A DNA stretch of 64,000 bases from Streptomyces hygroscopicus (GCF_026168105.1 NZ_LBMW01000010.1:116969-180968), one strand, 5' to 3'; counted from the first letter of the stretch, positions 36,396 to 44,552 are shown. The notes: generated by a model not told the origin, from the letters alone. Program-made: numbers and translations.

Positions 36396-36614
36396 ATGGA
36401 CGATGCGTCGATGGTGGGCTTGATGGGGCGTGTCACCGGTGCCGTCGGGCCCGGGCTGGTCGGCGAGGTGATCGTCCGTGTGCGCGGCGGCGCCGAGCAC
36501 TTCCTCGCGTATCCCGCGGACGGGAAGACGTCTATGGAGCGCGGCACGGTGGTGATGGTGGTGGAACACCTGCCGCCGCGGACCGTGTACGTCGAGGCGG
36601 CGTACGGCAGTTGA
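36396..36614 (+). CDS. NfeD-like OB-fold protein
   Basis: Protein of 72 aa from the ATG at 36396. The strands GLMGRVTGAVGPGLVGEVIV and FLAYPADGKTSMERGTVVMV, then VYVEAAYGS, follow the C-terminal NfeD OB fold. There is no membrane part, so it is the short form. It lies 142 nt before the flotillin gene, the usual partner of NfeD proteins (SPFH-NfeD pairs at membrane microdomains). Confidence 0.75.
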   Translation: MDDASMVGLMGRVTGAVGPGLVGEVIVRVRGGAEHFLAYPADGKTSMERGTVVMVVEHLPPRTVYVEAAYGS

Positions 36615-36756
36615 GACCGACTCGTCGCAGGTGAGAGCTGCACACGTCAAGATTGCAACAAGGATCCGTCAGCGTCTTCACCCCGGGCTTGCGCAGGCGC
36701 AGACTCGCCTTCGTTCGGTGCCGAAACCCGGCACCAGGCAAAGGGGGCGTTTGCCG

Positions 36757-38238
36757 ATGGTCATCGGCGTCGTCGCGGGGGCCGTGGTCCTCGCGCTGGT
36801 CTTCGTCGTTGTGGTCTTCAAGCTCATGTGGCGGGTCGCGGAGCCCAACGAAGCACTGATCATCTCCGGTTCGAAGCATCGGACCGAAGGTCTCGAAGAA
36901 GGCATGGGATTCCGCATCGTCACGGGGCGCGGCACACTGGTGCTGCCGGGCGTGCAGGCGGTGCGCAAGCTCTCCCTCGACCTGAACGAGACGGAACTGC
37001 ACGTGGACTGCGTGACCCACCAGGGCATTCCGCTGAAGGTGCGCGGCGTGGTCATCTTCAAGGTGGGCGACGACTTCGTGTCGATCGCCAACGCGGCCCG
37101 CCGCTTCCTCGACCAGCAGAAACTGATGTCGGAACGCGTGCACAACGTGTTCGCGGGTCATCTCCGTTCGATCGTGGGCGGGTTGACCGTCGAGGACATG
37201 ATCCGTGACCGGGAGAAGCTCACCGGGCAGACAAGGGCAGCCTGTGGCACGGAGATGGAGAAGCTCGGCCTGATCGTCGACTCGCTGCAGATCCACGAGA
37301 TCGAGGATCCGACGGGATACATCCAGAACCTGGCCTCGCCGCACGCTGCGGCCGTGCAGCGGGACGCACGCATCGCGCAGGCGGAGGCGAATCGTCTCGC
37401 CACCGAGGCGGAGCAGCAGTCGTTCGCACGGATGGCGGAGGCGACGCGGGACAGCGAGATCCTTCAGGCCGGCTATCAGGCCGAGCGCGACAAGGCGGCC
37501 GCCAAGGCGCGCCAGGCCGGTCCGCTCGCCGACGCCGCGGCCCGTCAGGAGGTCGTGGTGCAGGAGACCCGGGTCGCGGAGCTGGAGGCGCACCGCCGTG
37601 AGCAGCAGCTCCAGGCGGACGTCCGCAAGCCCGCGGACGCGAAGGCCTACGAGAAGCGCACGCTGGCCGAGGCCGAGCGTGACGCGCGGATCTCGGCGGC
37701 GCAGGCCAAGGCGAAGGAGACCGAACTGGCGGCCGCGGCCGAGGCGACGCGCGTCAAGACGGCCGCGGGCGCCGAGGCGGAGGCGACCAAGACGCGCGGT
37801 GCGGCCGCGGCACAGGCGACGCGCGCCACCGGTGAGGCCGAGGCCGCCGCCGCCCAGGCGAAGGGTCTGGCCGAGGCCGAGGCGGCCCGCGCCCGGGGCC
37901 TGGCGGAGGCGGAGTCCATCAAGGCACGTGCCGCGGCCCTCGCCGAGAACCAGGAGGCGGTCGTCGCCCAGCAACTCGCCGAGAAGTGGCCGGAGATCGT
38001 CCAGGCGGGCGCGTCGGCCTTCGGCAACGTCGACAACATGGTGCTGCTCAACGGCGCGGACGGTATGGGCGAGATGTTCGCCAAGGCCCTGACGATGGGC
38101 GGCACCGGCCTGGGGCTCGCACGTCAACTGCTGTCCTCGATGAACCAGAACGGGACGCCGGCCGGGACGCCCGCCGGACTCAACGGGCACATGCCGCCGC
38201 GCCCGGAGAAGGTGGCCGTGGAGAAGGACGAGGGGTGA
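36757..38238 (+). CDS. Flotillin / SPFH-domain scaffold protein
   Basis: Protein of 493 aa from the ATG at 36757 (AAGGGGG before it). One membrane anchor (VAGAVVLALVFVVVVFKLMW) is followed by the SPFH/band-7 domain to about residue 195 (TLVLPGVQAVRKLSLDLNET and SERVHNVFAGHLRSIVGGLT). A long Ala/Glu-rich coiled coil (about 200-440), rich in EAEA, AAAAQ and AKAKE repeats, is typical of flotillins, with a flexible Gly/Pro tail at the end. It would form membrane microdomain scaffolds, with the NfeD-like protein encoded just upstream. Confidence 0.93.
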   Translation: MVIGVVAGAVVLALVFVVVVFKLMWRVAEPNEALIISGSKHRTEGLEEGMGFRIVTGRGTLVLPGVQAVRKLSLDLNETELHVDCVTHQGIPLKVRGVVIFKVGDDFVSIANAARRFLDQQKLMSERVHNVFAGHLRSIVGGLTVEDMIRDREKLTGQTRAACGTEMEKLGLIVDSLQIHEIEDPTGYIQNLASPHAAAVQRDARIAQAEANRLATEAEQQSFARMAEATRDSEILQAGYQAERDKAAAKARQAGPLADAAARQEVVVQETRVAELEAHRREQQLQADVRKPADAKAYEKRTLAEAERDARISAAQAKAKETELAAAAEATRVKTAAGAEAEATKTRGAAAAQATRATGEAEAAAAQAKGLAEAEAARARGLAEAESIKARAAALAENQEAVVAQQLAEKWPEIVQAGASAFGNVDNMVLLNGADGMGEMFAKALTMGGTGLGLARQLLSSMNQNGTPAGTPAGLNGHMPPRPEKVAVEKDEG

Positions 38239-38270
38239 TCCCCCGCGCGGTGAACCGCTGATGCGTCACG

Positions 38271-38310
38271 GCTTCGGGCGTACGGGCGTCGGTTCCCGTA
38301 CGCCCGAAGC
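38271..38310. terminator. Strong bidirectional hairpin terminator
   Basis: A perfect 16-bp stem: GCTTCGGGCGTACGGG (38271-38286) pairs with CCCGTACGCCCGAAGC (38295-38310) around an 8-nt loop. It lies between the convergent flotillin and desulfhydrase genes. It is the strongest hairpin seen in the window. Confidence 0.85.
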
Positions 38311-38332
38311 GTGCCGTTCTCCTGAGCGGAGG

Positions 38333-39313
38333 TCAGACGGCGCTGTAGGAGCGCAGGCCGGTGACCGAGCGGTGCACGGCCTCCATGTGCCCGAACAGGC
38401 CCGGGAGGCCGCCGGTGTGGAGGAAGACCGTGCGCCGGCCCGGTCGGATGTCGCCGTCCTCGACGGCGGCGATCAGTCCCGCCATGGCGCGTCCGCTGTA
38501 GACCGGGTCCAGGACGATGCCCTCGGTGGTCGCGGCGATCCGCATCGCCTCGAAGGCGGGTTCGTGGAGGAAGCCGTATCCGGCGCCCACCTGGTCGGTG
38601 CGGATCCGCAGCGAGTCCGGGGTGACGGAGCGGCGGGTGAGGGCGCCCGTGAGGTCGGCCACGACACGGGCCGGGTCCGCCACGGCCCCGCAGTGGACAC
38701 CGAGGACGCGTTCCTCCCCCAGGGCGGCGATCAGCCCGGCCATGGTGCCGCCGGAGCCGAGTGCCACCACCACGTGGTCCACATCGTGCAGTTGATCGAG
38801 CAATTCCTCGCCGCATTCCACATACCCCCGTGCGCCGAGGGGGCTTGAGCCTCCGAAGGGGATGAGACAGGGGCGCGCGCCCTCGCGGCGCAACTGTCGG
38901 CAGACATCGTCGGCGGCCCCGGCCAGGACGCCGCGATCGCCGTCCCCGGCCCAGTGGATCCGGGCGCCGAGGAGCCCGTCGAGCACGAGGTTGCCGGAGT
39001 TGCTGGTGACGCTGCCGGGTGTGCCGGGAAGGACGAGCACGGCGTCGAGTCCCAGACGGGCGGCGGCGGCCGCGGTGAGACGCGCGTGATTGCTCTGCGC
39101 GGCACCGGTGGTGACCAGCGTGTCGGCGCCCTCCGCAAGGGCTGCCCCGGCGGTCCATTCCAGTTTGCGGACCTTGTTGCCGCCGCCTCCCAGGCCGGTG
39201 AGGTCGTCCCGCTTGATCCAGAGGTCGTTCTCACCCAGCCCCAGTGCCGCCGCAAGGCGGGGTGCGGGTTCCACCGGTGTGGGCCAGGCGGACAGGGCGA
39301 TTTTGTCACTCAT
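38333..39313 (-). CDS. PLP-dependent D-cysteine desulfhydrase / ACC-deaminase-like enzyme
   Basis: Protein of 326 aa from the ATG at 39313. Fold type II PLP enzyme: LWIKRDDLTGLGGGGNKVRK, with the Schiff-base Lys in GGNKVRK, then VTTGAAQSNHARLTAAAAAR (SNH stacking motif) and VVVALGSGGTMAGLIAALGE, which grips the phosphate. It matches the D-cysteine desulfhydrase/1-aminocyclopropane-1-carboxylate deaminase family. The exact substrate is uncertain; D-cysteine is favoured. Confidence 0.88.
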   Translation of the reverse strand: MSDKIALSAWPTPVEPAPRLAAALGLGENDLWIKRDDLTGLGGGGNKVRKLEWTAGAALAEGADTLVTTGAAQSNHARLTAAAAARLGLDAVLVLPGTPGSVTSNSGNLVLDGLLGARIHWAGDGDRGVLAGAADDVCRQLRREGARPCLIPFGGSSPLGARGYVECGEELLDQLHDVDHVVVALGSGGTMAGLIAALGEERVLGVHCGAVADPARVVADLTGALTRRSVTPDSLRIRTDQVGAGYGFLHEPAFEAMRIAATTEGIVLDPVYSGRAMAGLIAAVEDGDIRPGRRTVFLHTGGLPGLFGHMEAVHRSVTGLRSYSAV

Positions 39314-39351
39314 GAAACTCTCCGAGGGCGCTTCGGTGACGCCGTAGCGCG

Positions 39352-39498
39352 TCAGAAGACCTGCGTGAAACAGCCGAAGGCGAGCACGACCACCGCGGCG
39401 AGCGCCGAGAGGATCTTCAGGGTCCTGGGCACCTTCACTCCCGGGTCATGGGGCTCGGACGAGGCCGAGCGCCCCTCGGTGTCGGCCGTGCGGCTCAC
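39352..39498 (-). CDS. Small single-pass membrane protein, translationally coupled
   Basis: Protein of 48 aa from the GTG at 39498, whose first bases overlap the stop of the upstream 59-aa gene (GTGA). The N-terminal 24 residues are polar (SRTADTEGRSASSEPHDPGV). They are followed by VPRTLKILSALAAVVVLAFG, one membrane helix, and a short end (CFTQVF). No family is recognised. The overlap and the shared direction suggest co-translation. Confidence 0.6.
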   Translation of the reverse strand: MSRTADTEGRSASSEPHDPGVKVPRTLKILSALAAVVVLAFGCFTQVF

Positions 39499-39674
39499 AG
39501 GCACGTGCGCACGAGCCAGTCATGGGAGTCGTATGCGTCCCTCGCCGGATCCGGAACCGTGGCCGGCTTCACCTGCACGGTGTCCTCCAGCCGGACACGC
39601 TCCGGCAACCGTCCGAACCGCGCGCGCCGCCCGGCTTCCGCGGCGTCCGAAGGCCGCTTCTCATCCTGCGCCAT
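39495..39674 (-). CDS. Small charged hypothetical protein
   Basis: Protein of 59 aa from the ATG at 39674 (GGGAGAG upstream). It is polar and basic/acidic (DEKRPSDAAEAGRRARFGRL) and ends DSHDWLVRTCL. No family is recognised. It precedes and overlaps the 48-aa membrane protein gene, so the two form a tiny operon. A Cys at the penultimate residue could be functional, but this is a guess. Confidence 0.5.
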   Translation of the reverse strand: MAQDEKRPSDAAEAGRRARFGRLPERVRLEDTVQVKPATVPDPARDAYDSHDWLVRTCL

Positions 39675-39696
39675 GTCGCTCTCCCGAGTCTTCAGC

Positions 39697-39736
39697 ATTC
39701 ACGGAGGACCTGCCCGATTCACGGAGGACCTGCCCG
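39697..39736 (+). repeat. 20-bp exact tandem duplication
   Basis: ATTCACGGAGGACCTGCCCG occurs at 39697-39716 and again at 39717-39736, with no differences. It lies 23-62 nt before the start of the 59-aa gene, in its upstream region. The exact identity suggests a recent duplication. Confidence 0.9.
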
Positions 39737-39846
39737 CGGGGCGGGGTCACGATACTCGCAGCGCGCCTCGTCACCCGTCAAGGGGGTGACACATGATTCG
39801 ACCTCCTCGCTCACCGTAATCGATACTCCGCGATGAGGCGGCTGAA

Positions 39847-39870
39847 TCACCGGTTTGACAGGTGACGAAC
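39847..39870. promoter_or_regulatory. Putative CGNR-regulator operator at the hydrolase promoter
   Basis: Twenty-four bases here are repeated with three differences at 41676-41699. They hold TCACCGGT, two variable bases, then GACAGGTGACGAAC. TTTGACAGGTGACGAAC is the core. An inverted copy of the core, CTTGACGGGTGACGAG, lies at 39767-39782. The first site is about 115 nt before the hydrolase start. The CGNR regulator is the likely binder, because the same site stands in its own promoter. Confidence 0.55.
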
Positions 39871-39985
39871 ACTATGGGAGCGTCACGTAAGAGCTTATGG
39901 AGCACCCCAGAGCCCCGCCACCGGGCGTGAACCGGCGTGCGTGCACCGCGGTCACGGCCCGACGACTGAGGAGAGAAGGTCTCGG

Positions 39986-41041
39986 ATGTTCAGCAGGCGG
40001 AGCTTCGGGAAGATCGCGGGAGCCGGTGCGGCCGGGACGTCGTTGTCGGGTTGGGGCACGTCGGCGGCGGCCGAGCCGGGCGGGCCGCAGTCGCCGACAC
40101 CCTTGCGGCCGACCGAGCAAGGGCACACCTCCTTCGCCTCGCTGCGGCAGATCAAGGCCGGCGTGCTCGACGTCGGTTACGCCGAGGCGGGACCCGCCCA
40201 CGGGCCGGCGGTCGTCCTGCTGCACGGCTGGCCCTACGACATTCACAGCTACGTCGACGTCGCGCCGCTGCTGGCCGCGAAGGGCTATCGCGTGATCGTC
40301 CCGTATCTGCGCGGCCACGGGAGCACGCGCTTCCTGTCCGGCACCACCTTCCGCAACGCCCAGCAGTCGGTGATCGCCCTCGACGTCGTCACCCTGATGG
40401 ACGCGCTCGGGATCGAGAAGGCCGTCCTCGCGGGCTACGACTGGGGATCACGGACGGCCGACATCATCGCGGCGCTCTGGCCCGGGCGGTGCAGGGCACT
40501 GGTCTCCGTGACGGGATATCTGATCACCAACCGGGAGGCGAACAAGAAGCCGTCGCCCCCCAAGGCCGAGTGGGCCTGGTGGTACCAGTACTACTTCTCC
40601 ACGGAACGGGGTCGGCTAGGGCTGGAGAACCCGCAGTACCGTCATGATCTGGCCAAGCTCGTATGGAAGTTCAACTCACCGACGTGGAACTTCGACGACG
40701 CCACGTTCGATCGCACCGCCGGCGCCTTCGGCAATCCGGACTATGTCGATATCGTCATCCACAACTACCGCTGGCGGCTGGGTCTCGCTGCAGGTGATCC
40801 GCGGTACGACGCCCTCGAGCAGCGGCTGGCCCAAGGTCCCGCCATCGGGGTGCCGACCGTCACGCTCGACGGCGAACTCGACCCGTTCACCCCCGTCGGC
40901 AACGGCGCGACGTACCGGGACAAGTTCTCGGGCCCCTATGCGCACCGGACCCTGAAGGGCATCGGCCACAACGTGCCCCAGGAGGCTCCGGAAGCCTTCG
41001 CCGACGCGGTCGTCGAAGCCGACGCCCTGCGGCACCACTGA
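39986..41041 (+). CDS. Secreted alpha/beta hydrolase
   Basis: Protein of 351 aa from the ATG at 39986, with GAGGAGAGAAGG upstream. A Tat-like signal (RRSFGKIAGAGAAGTSLSGW, residues 4-23) is followed by the fold: VVLLHGWPYDIHSYVDVAPL, then RVIVPYLRGHGSTRFL, nucleophile region AVLAGYDWGSRTADIIAALW (Asp in GYDWG, as in epoxide hydrolases and haloalkane dehalogenases), and GIGHNVPQEAPEAF with the His. GYDWG with an Asp nucleophile suggests an epoxide-hydrolase-like enzyme. It probably responds to the CGNR regulator 3' of it. Confidence 0.88.
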   Translation: MFSRRSFGKIAGAGAAGTSLSGWGTSAAAEPGGPQSPTPLRPTEQGHTSFASLRQIKAGVLDVGYAEAGPAHGPAVVLLHGWPYDIHSYVDVAPLLAAKGYRVIVPYLRGHGSTRFLSGTTFRNAQQSVIALDVVTLMDALGIEKAVLAGYDWGSRTADIIAALWPGRCRALVSVTGYLITNREANKKPSPPKAEWAWWYQYYFSTERGRLGLENPQYRHDLAKLVWKFNSPTWNFDDATFDRTAGAFGNPDYVDIVIHNYRWRLGLAAGDPRYDALEQRLAQGPAIGVPTVTLDGELDPFTPVGNGATYRDKFSGPYAHRTLKGIGHNVPQEAPEAFADAVVEADALRHH

Positions 41042-41070
41042 CCACGGGAACCGCACCGGCCCGGGCTCCG

Positions 41071-41634
41071 TCAGGGGGCGGCAGGCGCCTGGGCCTGCTT
41101 CTTGCGCGCTCGATAGGCCTGCGCCTTGAGCTTGTTCCCGCAGGACTCCATGCCGCACCACTGGCGGCGCATGCCACGCGAACGGTCGATGTAGACGCGT
41201 GTGCATTCGGGGTTGCCGCACTCCTTCATCAGCGGCACGTCCGGTCCGCTCAGGAGTTCGACGGCGTGTCGCGCCACGGTGGAGAGCGCCTCCTGCTGCG
41301 TCGCGTCCGTCCACCGCCCCGACGGGGTGAGCTGAGGCGTCGCGGCCGGCTTGCGCGCCGCGCCGTTCACGACCGCGAGTGCCCCCCTGTCGTACTCCTC
41401 CCCGGCCACCCGGGCGGAGACCAGCCCGTAGATCGCCTCCCTGACTTCGATCGCCCGTTCGACGTCGAACTCACGGCTCGGTGCTACGGCGTCCACGATT
41501 CCGGACTCGACGTACCAGGCGTCCAGTCGATCCGGCGACGCGAACATCTCGAACCGCACCGAGCGGCGAGCACGCAGCGTCGCCGCGAAGTCGAGAGCGG
41601 GGTTGCCGCAGGGAAAGACATGATCCAGGTTCAC
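41071..41634 (-). CDS. CGNR zinc-finger (ABATE-domain) transcriptional regulator
   Basis: Protein of 187 aa from the GTG at 41634. The ATG at 41679 adds 15 residues and would overlap the operators, so the GTG is preferred. The ABATE stress-linked domain covers about residues 1-140 (GNPALDFAATLRARRSVRFE). The CGNR zinc finger follows: KECGNPECTRVYIDRSRGMR, then QWCGMESCGNKLKAQAYRAR, with Cys-x4-Cys and Cys-x4-Cys. Such regulators usually control a neighbouring operon. Here it faces an SDR gene and follows a hydrolase; matching sites occur in its own and the hydrolase promoters. Confidence 0.88.
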   Translation of the reverse strand: MNLDHVFPCGNPALDFAATLRARRSVRFEMFASPDRLDAWYVESGIVDAVAPSREFDVERAIEVREAIYGLVSARVAGEEYDRGALAVVNGAARKPAATPQLTPSGRWTDATQQEALSTVARHAVELLSGPDVPLMKECGNPECTRVYIDRSRGMRRQWCGMESCGNKLKAQAYRARKKQAQAPAAP

Positions 41635-41642
41635 GTCACCAT

Positions 41643-41700
41643 CTTGACAGGTGACGTTGATCAGGACAAGCGTCGTCACCGGTCAGACAAGTGACGAACG
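41643..41700. promoter_or_regulatory. Cluster of three CGNR operator-like sites
   Basis: Three copies of a GACAGGTGACG-type site lie in 58 nt: CTTGACAGGTGACGTTG at 41643-41659 (plus), CTGACCGGTGACGACGC at 41670-41686 (minus), and CAGACAAGTGACGAACG at 41684-41700 (plus). They flank the regulator's start and stand 200 nt before the SDR gene. The last two together repeat the element at 39847-39870. This is the expected layout for an autoregulated repressor. Confidence 0.55.
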
Positions 41701-41897
41701 GGGGTGGACCCCGCAAGACACGGTTCCCGCCTCCGCATCGAACCGGTCCCGTGATCGTCGATCGCGGCCGGGACGAGTTCTTCCTCCGGGTCGAATGTCG
41801 AATTCCGGGTCGGGCAAGGGGCGATCACCCGTCCGAAGCGCGAGGGTGGACACAGACAGACGGGTGAACCCCTCACGTCCACGGCGGAGGATGAGCG

Positions 41898-42593
41898 ATG
41901 GACATCGAAGGATCGGTGGCAATGGTGACGGGCGCGAACCGAGGGATCGGCCGGGCGTTCTCCCGGGCGTTGCTCGACCACGGCGCCGCCAAGGTCTACG
42001 CCGCAGTGCGCGAACCGGACAGCGTGACCGACGAGGACCTGACGCCGCTGCGGCTGGACGTGACCCGTCCCGAGGAGGTCGGCGCGGCTGCCGCCGAGGC
42101 GGGCGACGTCTCCATCGTGATCAACAATGCCGGCGTCGGCGGCTGGGGCACCAAGCTCCTGGAAGGCCCCTTCGACGGCGCGCGTCAGGCGATGGAGGTC
42201 AACTACTTCGGCACCTGGTCCGTGGCCCGCGCCTTCGCCCCCGTCCTGGCCCGCAACGGAGGGGGCGCCCTGGTGAACATGCTGTCCGTGGCCTCCTGGC
42301 TCGGGCGGCCCGGCTGGCCGGGCTACGCGGCCTCCAAGGCTGCCCAGTGGTCCTTGACCGGTGCGCTGCGCGAGGGCCTGCGTGATCAGGGCACCCTCGT
42401 GGTCGCCGTCCACGCCGGCTTCGTGGACACGGATCTGAGCGCCTGGACGGACGCGCCGAAGATCAGCGCCCGGGAGGTCGCCGAGCAGACCATGCAGGCT
42501 CTGGCCGACGACCGCGTCGAGGTCCTCGCGGACGAGAACACCAGACAGGTCAAGGCCGGCCTGTGTCTCCCCCTCGACGCCGAAGCCCGCTGA
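41898..42593 (+). CDS. Short-chain dehydrogenase/reductase
   Basis: Protein of 231 aa from the ATG at 41898. NAD(P) binding motif VTGANRGIGRAFSRALL (TGxxxGIG), NNAGVGG, and the catalytic YxxxK block in SVASWLGRPGWPGYAASKAA (Ser, Tyr and Lys in place). It is a complete classical SDR. Its substrate is unknown. It is divergent from the CGNR regulator, and the shared operator region suggests it is in that regulon with the hydrolase. Confidence 0.9.
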   Translation: MDIEGSVAMVTGANRGIGRAFSRALLDHGAAKVYAAVREPDSVTDEDLTPLRLDVTRPEEVGAAAAEAGDVSIVINNAGVGGWGTKLLEGPFDGARQAMEVNYFGTWSVARAFAPVLARNGGGALVNMLSVASWLGRPGWPGYAASKAAQWSLTGALREGLRDQGTLVVAVHAGFVDTDLSAWTDAPKISAREVAEQTMQALADDRVEVLADENTRQVKAGLCLPLDAEAR

Positions 42594-42683
42594 GGCGTCA
42601 GCGGGCTGCTCTCGACGCCGTCCTCACCCTGTGCGCTCGGTACCGGGAGCGGGCGGCGACCAAGGCTGCGTACACCGCCCGCG

Positions 42684-43286
42684 TCACTGCCCTCTCCAGA
42701 TGTTGTCGAAAGCCGCCTTCTCGACGGCTCGTCGCTGCCGTACCGCAGTCAGTTCGGTCACCGCGTCGTCGACGGCGCCCAGCACCGTCGCCGCCGCCTC
42801 GCCGGTCTCCTCGGGAAGACCTGTCGTCGGCGCGTCGCGGATCCCGATGGTCGCCGCGAGAGTGACGAGCACGGGCTCCTCCGCGTTCCATCGCTCCATC
42901 GCCTGCCGACGAGCGGGAGAGTCGACCAGAGCCGCTTCACCGGTCCAGGAAGGCAGCCAACGCCGGCGTTGCCGGGCGAGCAGCCCTTCGTCCTCGAAGG
43001 CGGCCAGATACGCCGAGGACAGCCCGCGTCCTCTGCGCCACAGCCAGTCCTCGACCGATTCGTACGGCATCTGCCGGACGAGTGACGACGCGGCCTCGGA
43101 CAACACGCGGTCATCCGTCACCGGCGGGTCGCTCGGCACGATCGCCTCCGCGTCCAACGTGAGGGCCCGGAGATCCATGAGGTCGAGCAGTTCGGCCCCC
43201 GCGAGCGCGAGCGAGAGGTCGCCCTGTTCGGCGGGGCGGCGGGCAGCGCCCAGGGCGACGATCAACAGGTCCCGTGCGGTGGTCAT
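42684..43286 (-). CDS. GPP34 (GOLPH3-like) family protein
   Basis: Protein of 200 aa from the ATG at 43286, with GGAG upstream. MTTARDLLIVALGAARRPAE, then GELLDLMDLRALTLDAEAIV-type residues, and the basic helix SSAYLAAFEDEGLLARQRRR followed by WLPSWTGEAALVD are typical of the bacterial GPP34 proteins related to Golgi VPS74/GOLPH3, which bind phosphoinositides in eukaryotes. In Streptomyces their role is unknown. It is monocistronic. Confidence 0.85.
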   Translation of the reverse strand: MTTARDLLIVALGAARRPAEQGDLSLALAGAELLDLMDLRALTLDAEAIVPSDPPVTDDRVLSEAASSLVRQMPYESVEDWLWRRGRGLSSAYLAAFEDEGLLARQRRRWLPSWTGEAALVDSPARRQAMERWNAEEPVLVTLAATIGIRDAPTTGLPEETGEAAATVLGAVDDAVTELTAVRQRRAVEKAAFDNIWRGQ

Positions 43287-43769
43287 GCGTGCTCCACATG
43301 GAAGGCATCGGTGGCAGTACGTCGCTGAGCGGACGCCCCAACAGCCCGACAGTAGCGCGGGTCGGTCAGGGTCGGCCGGTCGAAGCCGGAGCGGCGCCGG
43401 CCGGCGCGGACCGTTGTTCGGGGACGCCCTGCCGAGCGAGCGCCGTGTGGTGCGGGAAGCCGATGCGCAGGACACCGGCGGGAACGCTGCCGCCGGGACC
43501 ACGACGGCAGCCAGAAGCAGCGCCTGTACGCCCGGCTGCCCGACAACGACCGGTACAGGCGGTGGACGGCATCTACGAGCGGTGGACGTCCCGTACGAGC
43601 GGCCCCCGGGAACAGGTGGCGCTCGATCTGTCAGCATCTGAGCGGCCGTCAACGCGTCGACGGCATCGGACGCGGCTCCTCAGGGAGCGAAGGCCGAGGG
43701 CCACCCGGATGCACCCACGGCGCGAGGCCCCGATCCTGGAGGGAGGGGGAAGACCGCAAGGAGGGCACC
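43287..43769. other. Non-coding or unrecognised stretch
   Basis: About 480 nt without a supported gene. Open frames here are overlapping reading shadows with no conserved motif, and the stretch may hold the promoter of the GPP34 gene and the antitoxin ribosome site (GGAGGG at about 43760). It looks like decayed coding sequence (plus-strand residues QKQRLYARLPDNDRYRRW near 43512) but cannot be assigned. Confidence 0.35.
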
Positions 43770-43964
43770 ATGTCCGTGATGGACAAGCTCAAGCACATGC
43801 TGAGGGGACGCGAGCACGAGGCGAGCGAGGGCGTCGACAAGGGCCACGACACGGTCGACGACAAGACCGGGGGTCAGGGCGCCGGTCAGGTCGACAAGGG
43901 TCCGGACGCGCTCCGGGAGCAGTTCCGGTCCCAGCAGGAACGGGAGAACCCGCCCCAGCCGTAG
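43770..43964 (+). CDS. MT0933-like antitoxin protein
   Basis: Protein of 64 aa from the ATG at 43770, with AAGGAGG upstream. VMDKLKHMLRGREHEASEGV, then DKGHDTVDDKTGGQGAGQVD match the short MT0933/Rv0909 antitoxin family, mostly charged and without structure. Its classical partner is a SRPBCC-type toxin, not found here. The next gene, 82 nt downstream, is PemK/MazF-like, so a hybrid toxin-antitoxin pair is possible. Confidence 0.7.
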   Translation: MSVMDKLKHMLRGREHEASEGVDKGHDTVDDKTGGQGAGQVDKGPDALREQFRSQQERENPPQP

Positions 43965-44046
43965 CGACACGGCCGCCGGCTGACGCGCCTTCACGACTCC
44001 CGTACCCGCTCGGCGGCCGTCCGGGGGGACGCTCTAACGTGGCCGC

Positions 44047-44493
44047 GTGACTGCCTTTACCGATGAAGACGTCCCCGGCCGTTACGGCCCCACCGCGACC
44101 ACCGAGGCCGACCCGCGCGAAGTGGGCCGGGTGCGGACGGAGTACTCCCCGGCGCACGACGGCGACCCCGACCCGGGGGAGATCGTGTGGACGTGGGTGC
44201 CCTTCGAGGAGAACGACGGGCGCGGCAAGGACCGCCCGGTGCTCGTGGTGGCCCGTGAGGCGGCGGGCACGCTGCTCGCCGTGCAGTTGTCCAGCAAGCG
44301 GCACGACGGAGACCGGGAGTGGGTGCCCATCGGAAGCGGGCCCTGGGACCGGTCGGGGCGCGACTCCTGGGTGGACGTGGACCGCGTGCTGCGCCTGCAC
44401 GAGGACGGCATGCGGCGCGAGGCGTGCGCGCTGGACCGGATGCGCTTCAACCTCGTGGTGCACCGGCTGCGGGAGCGGTACGGCTGGAACTGA
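44047..44493 (+). CDS. PemK/MazF-family toxin-like protein
   Basis: Protein of 148 aa from the GTG at 44047. The MazF/PemK barrel is seen in GEIVWTWVPFEENDGRGKDR, then PVLVVAREAAGTLLAVQLSS and SWVDVDRVLRLHEDG. The first 40 residues (VTAFTDEDVPGRYGPTATTE) precede the barrel and are unusual for MazF. Family members are ribonucleases that cleave mRNA, but this Streptomyces subgroup has not been shown to be toxic. It lies downstream of an MT0933-like antitoxin. Confidence 0.72.
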   Translation: MTAFTDEDVPGRYGPTATTEADPREVGRVRTEYSPAHDGDPDPGEIVWTWVPFEENDGRGKDRPVLVVAREAAGTLLAVQLSSKRHDGDREWVPIGSGPWDRSGRDSWVDVDRVLRLHEDGMRREACALDRMRFNLVVHRLRERYGWN

Positions 44494-44552
44494 GCGCCCG
44501 GATCAGGGGGTGCCCGTCGGCGCGAAGACACGTTCGGGCCCGAGGGAGCAGG

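Larger units (their letters stand above)
39675..39985. promoter_or_regulatory. Divergent regulatory region of the microgenes and the secreted hydrolase
   Basis: The 311 nt between the divergent genes hold the 20-bp duplication at 39697-39736, and TTGACAGGTGACG-type sites at 39767-39782 (minus strand) and 39854-39870 (plus strand). The ribosome site of the hydrolase (GAGGAGAGAAGG) ends at about 39979. Promoter elements themselves are not clear. Confidence 0.6.

Noticed and set aside
43274..44050. A long frame across the gap before the antitoxin
   Set aside because: It runs through the antitoxin and the gap in a different frame and carries no domain.
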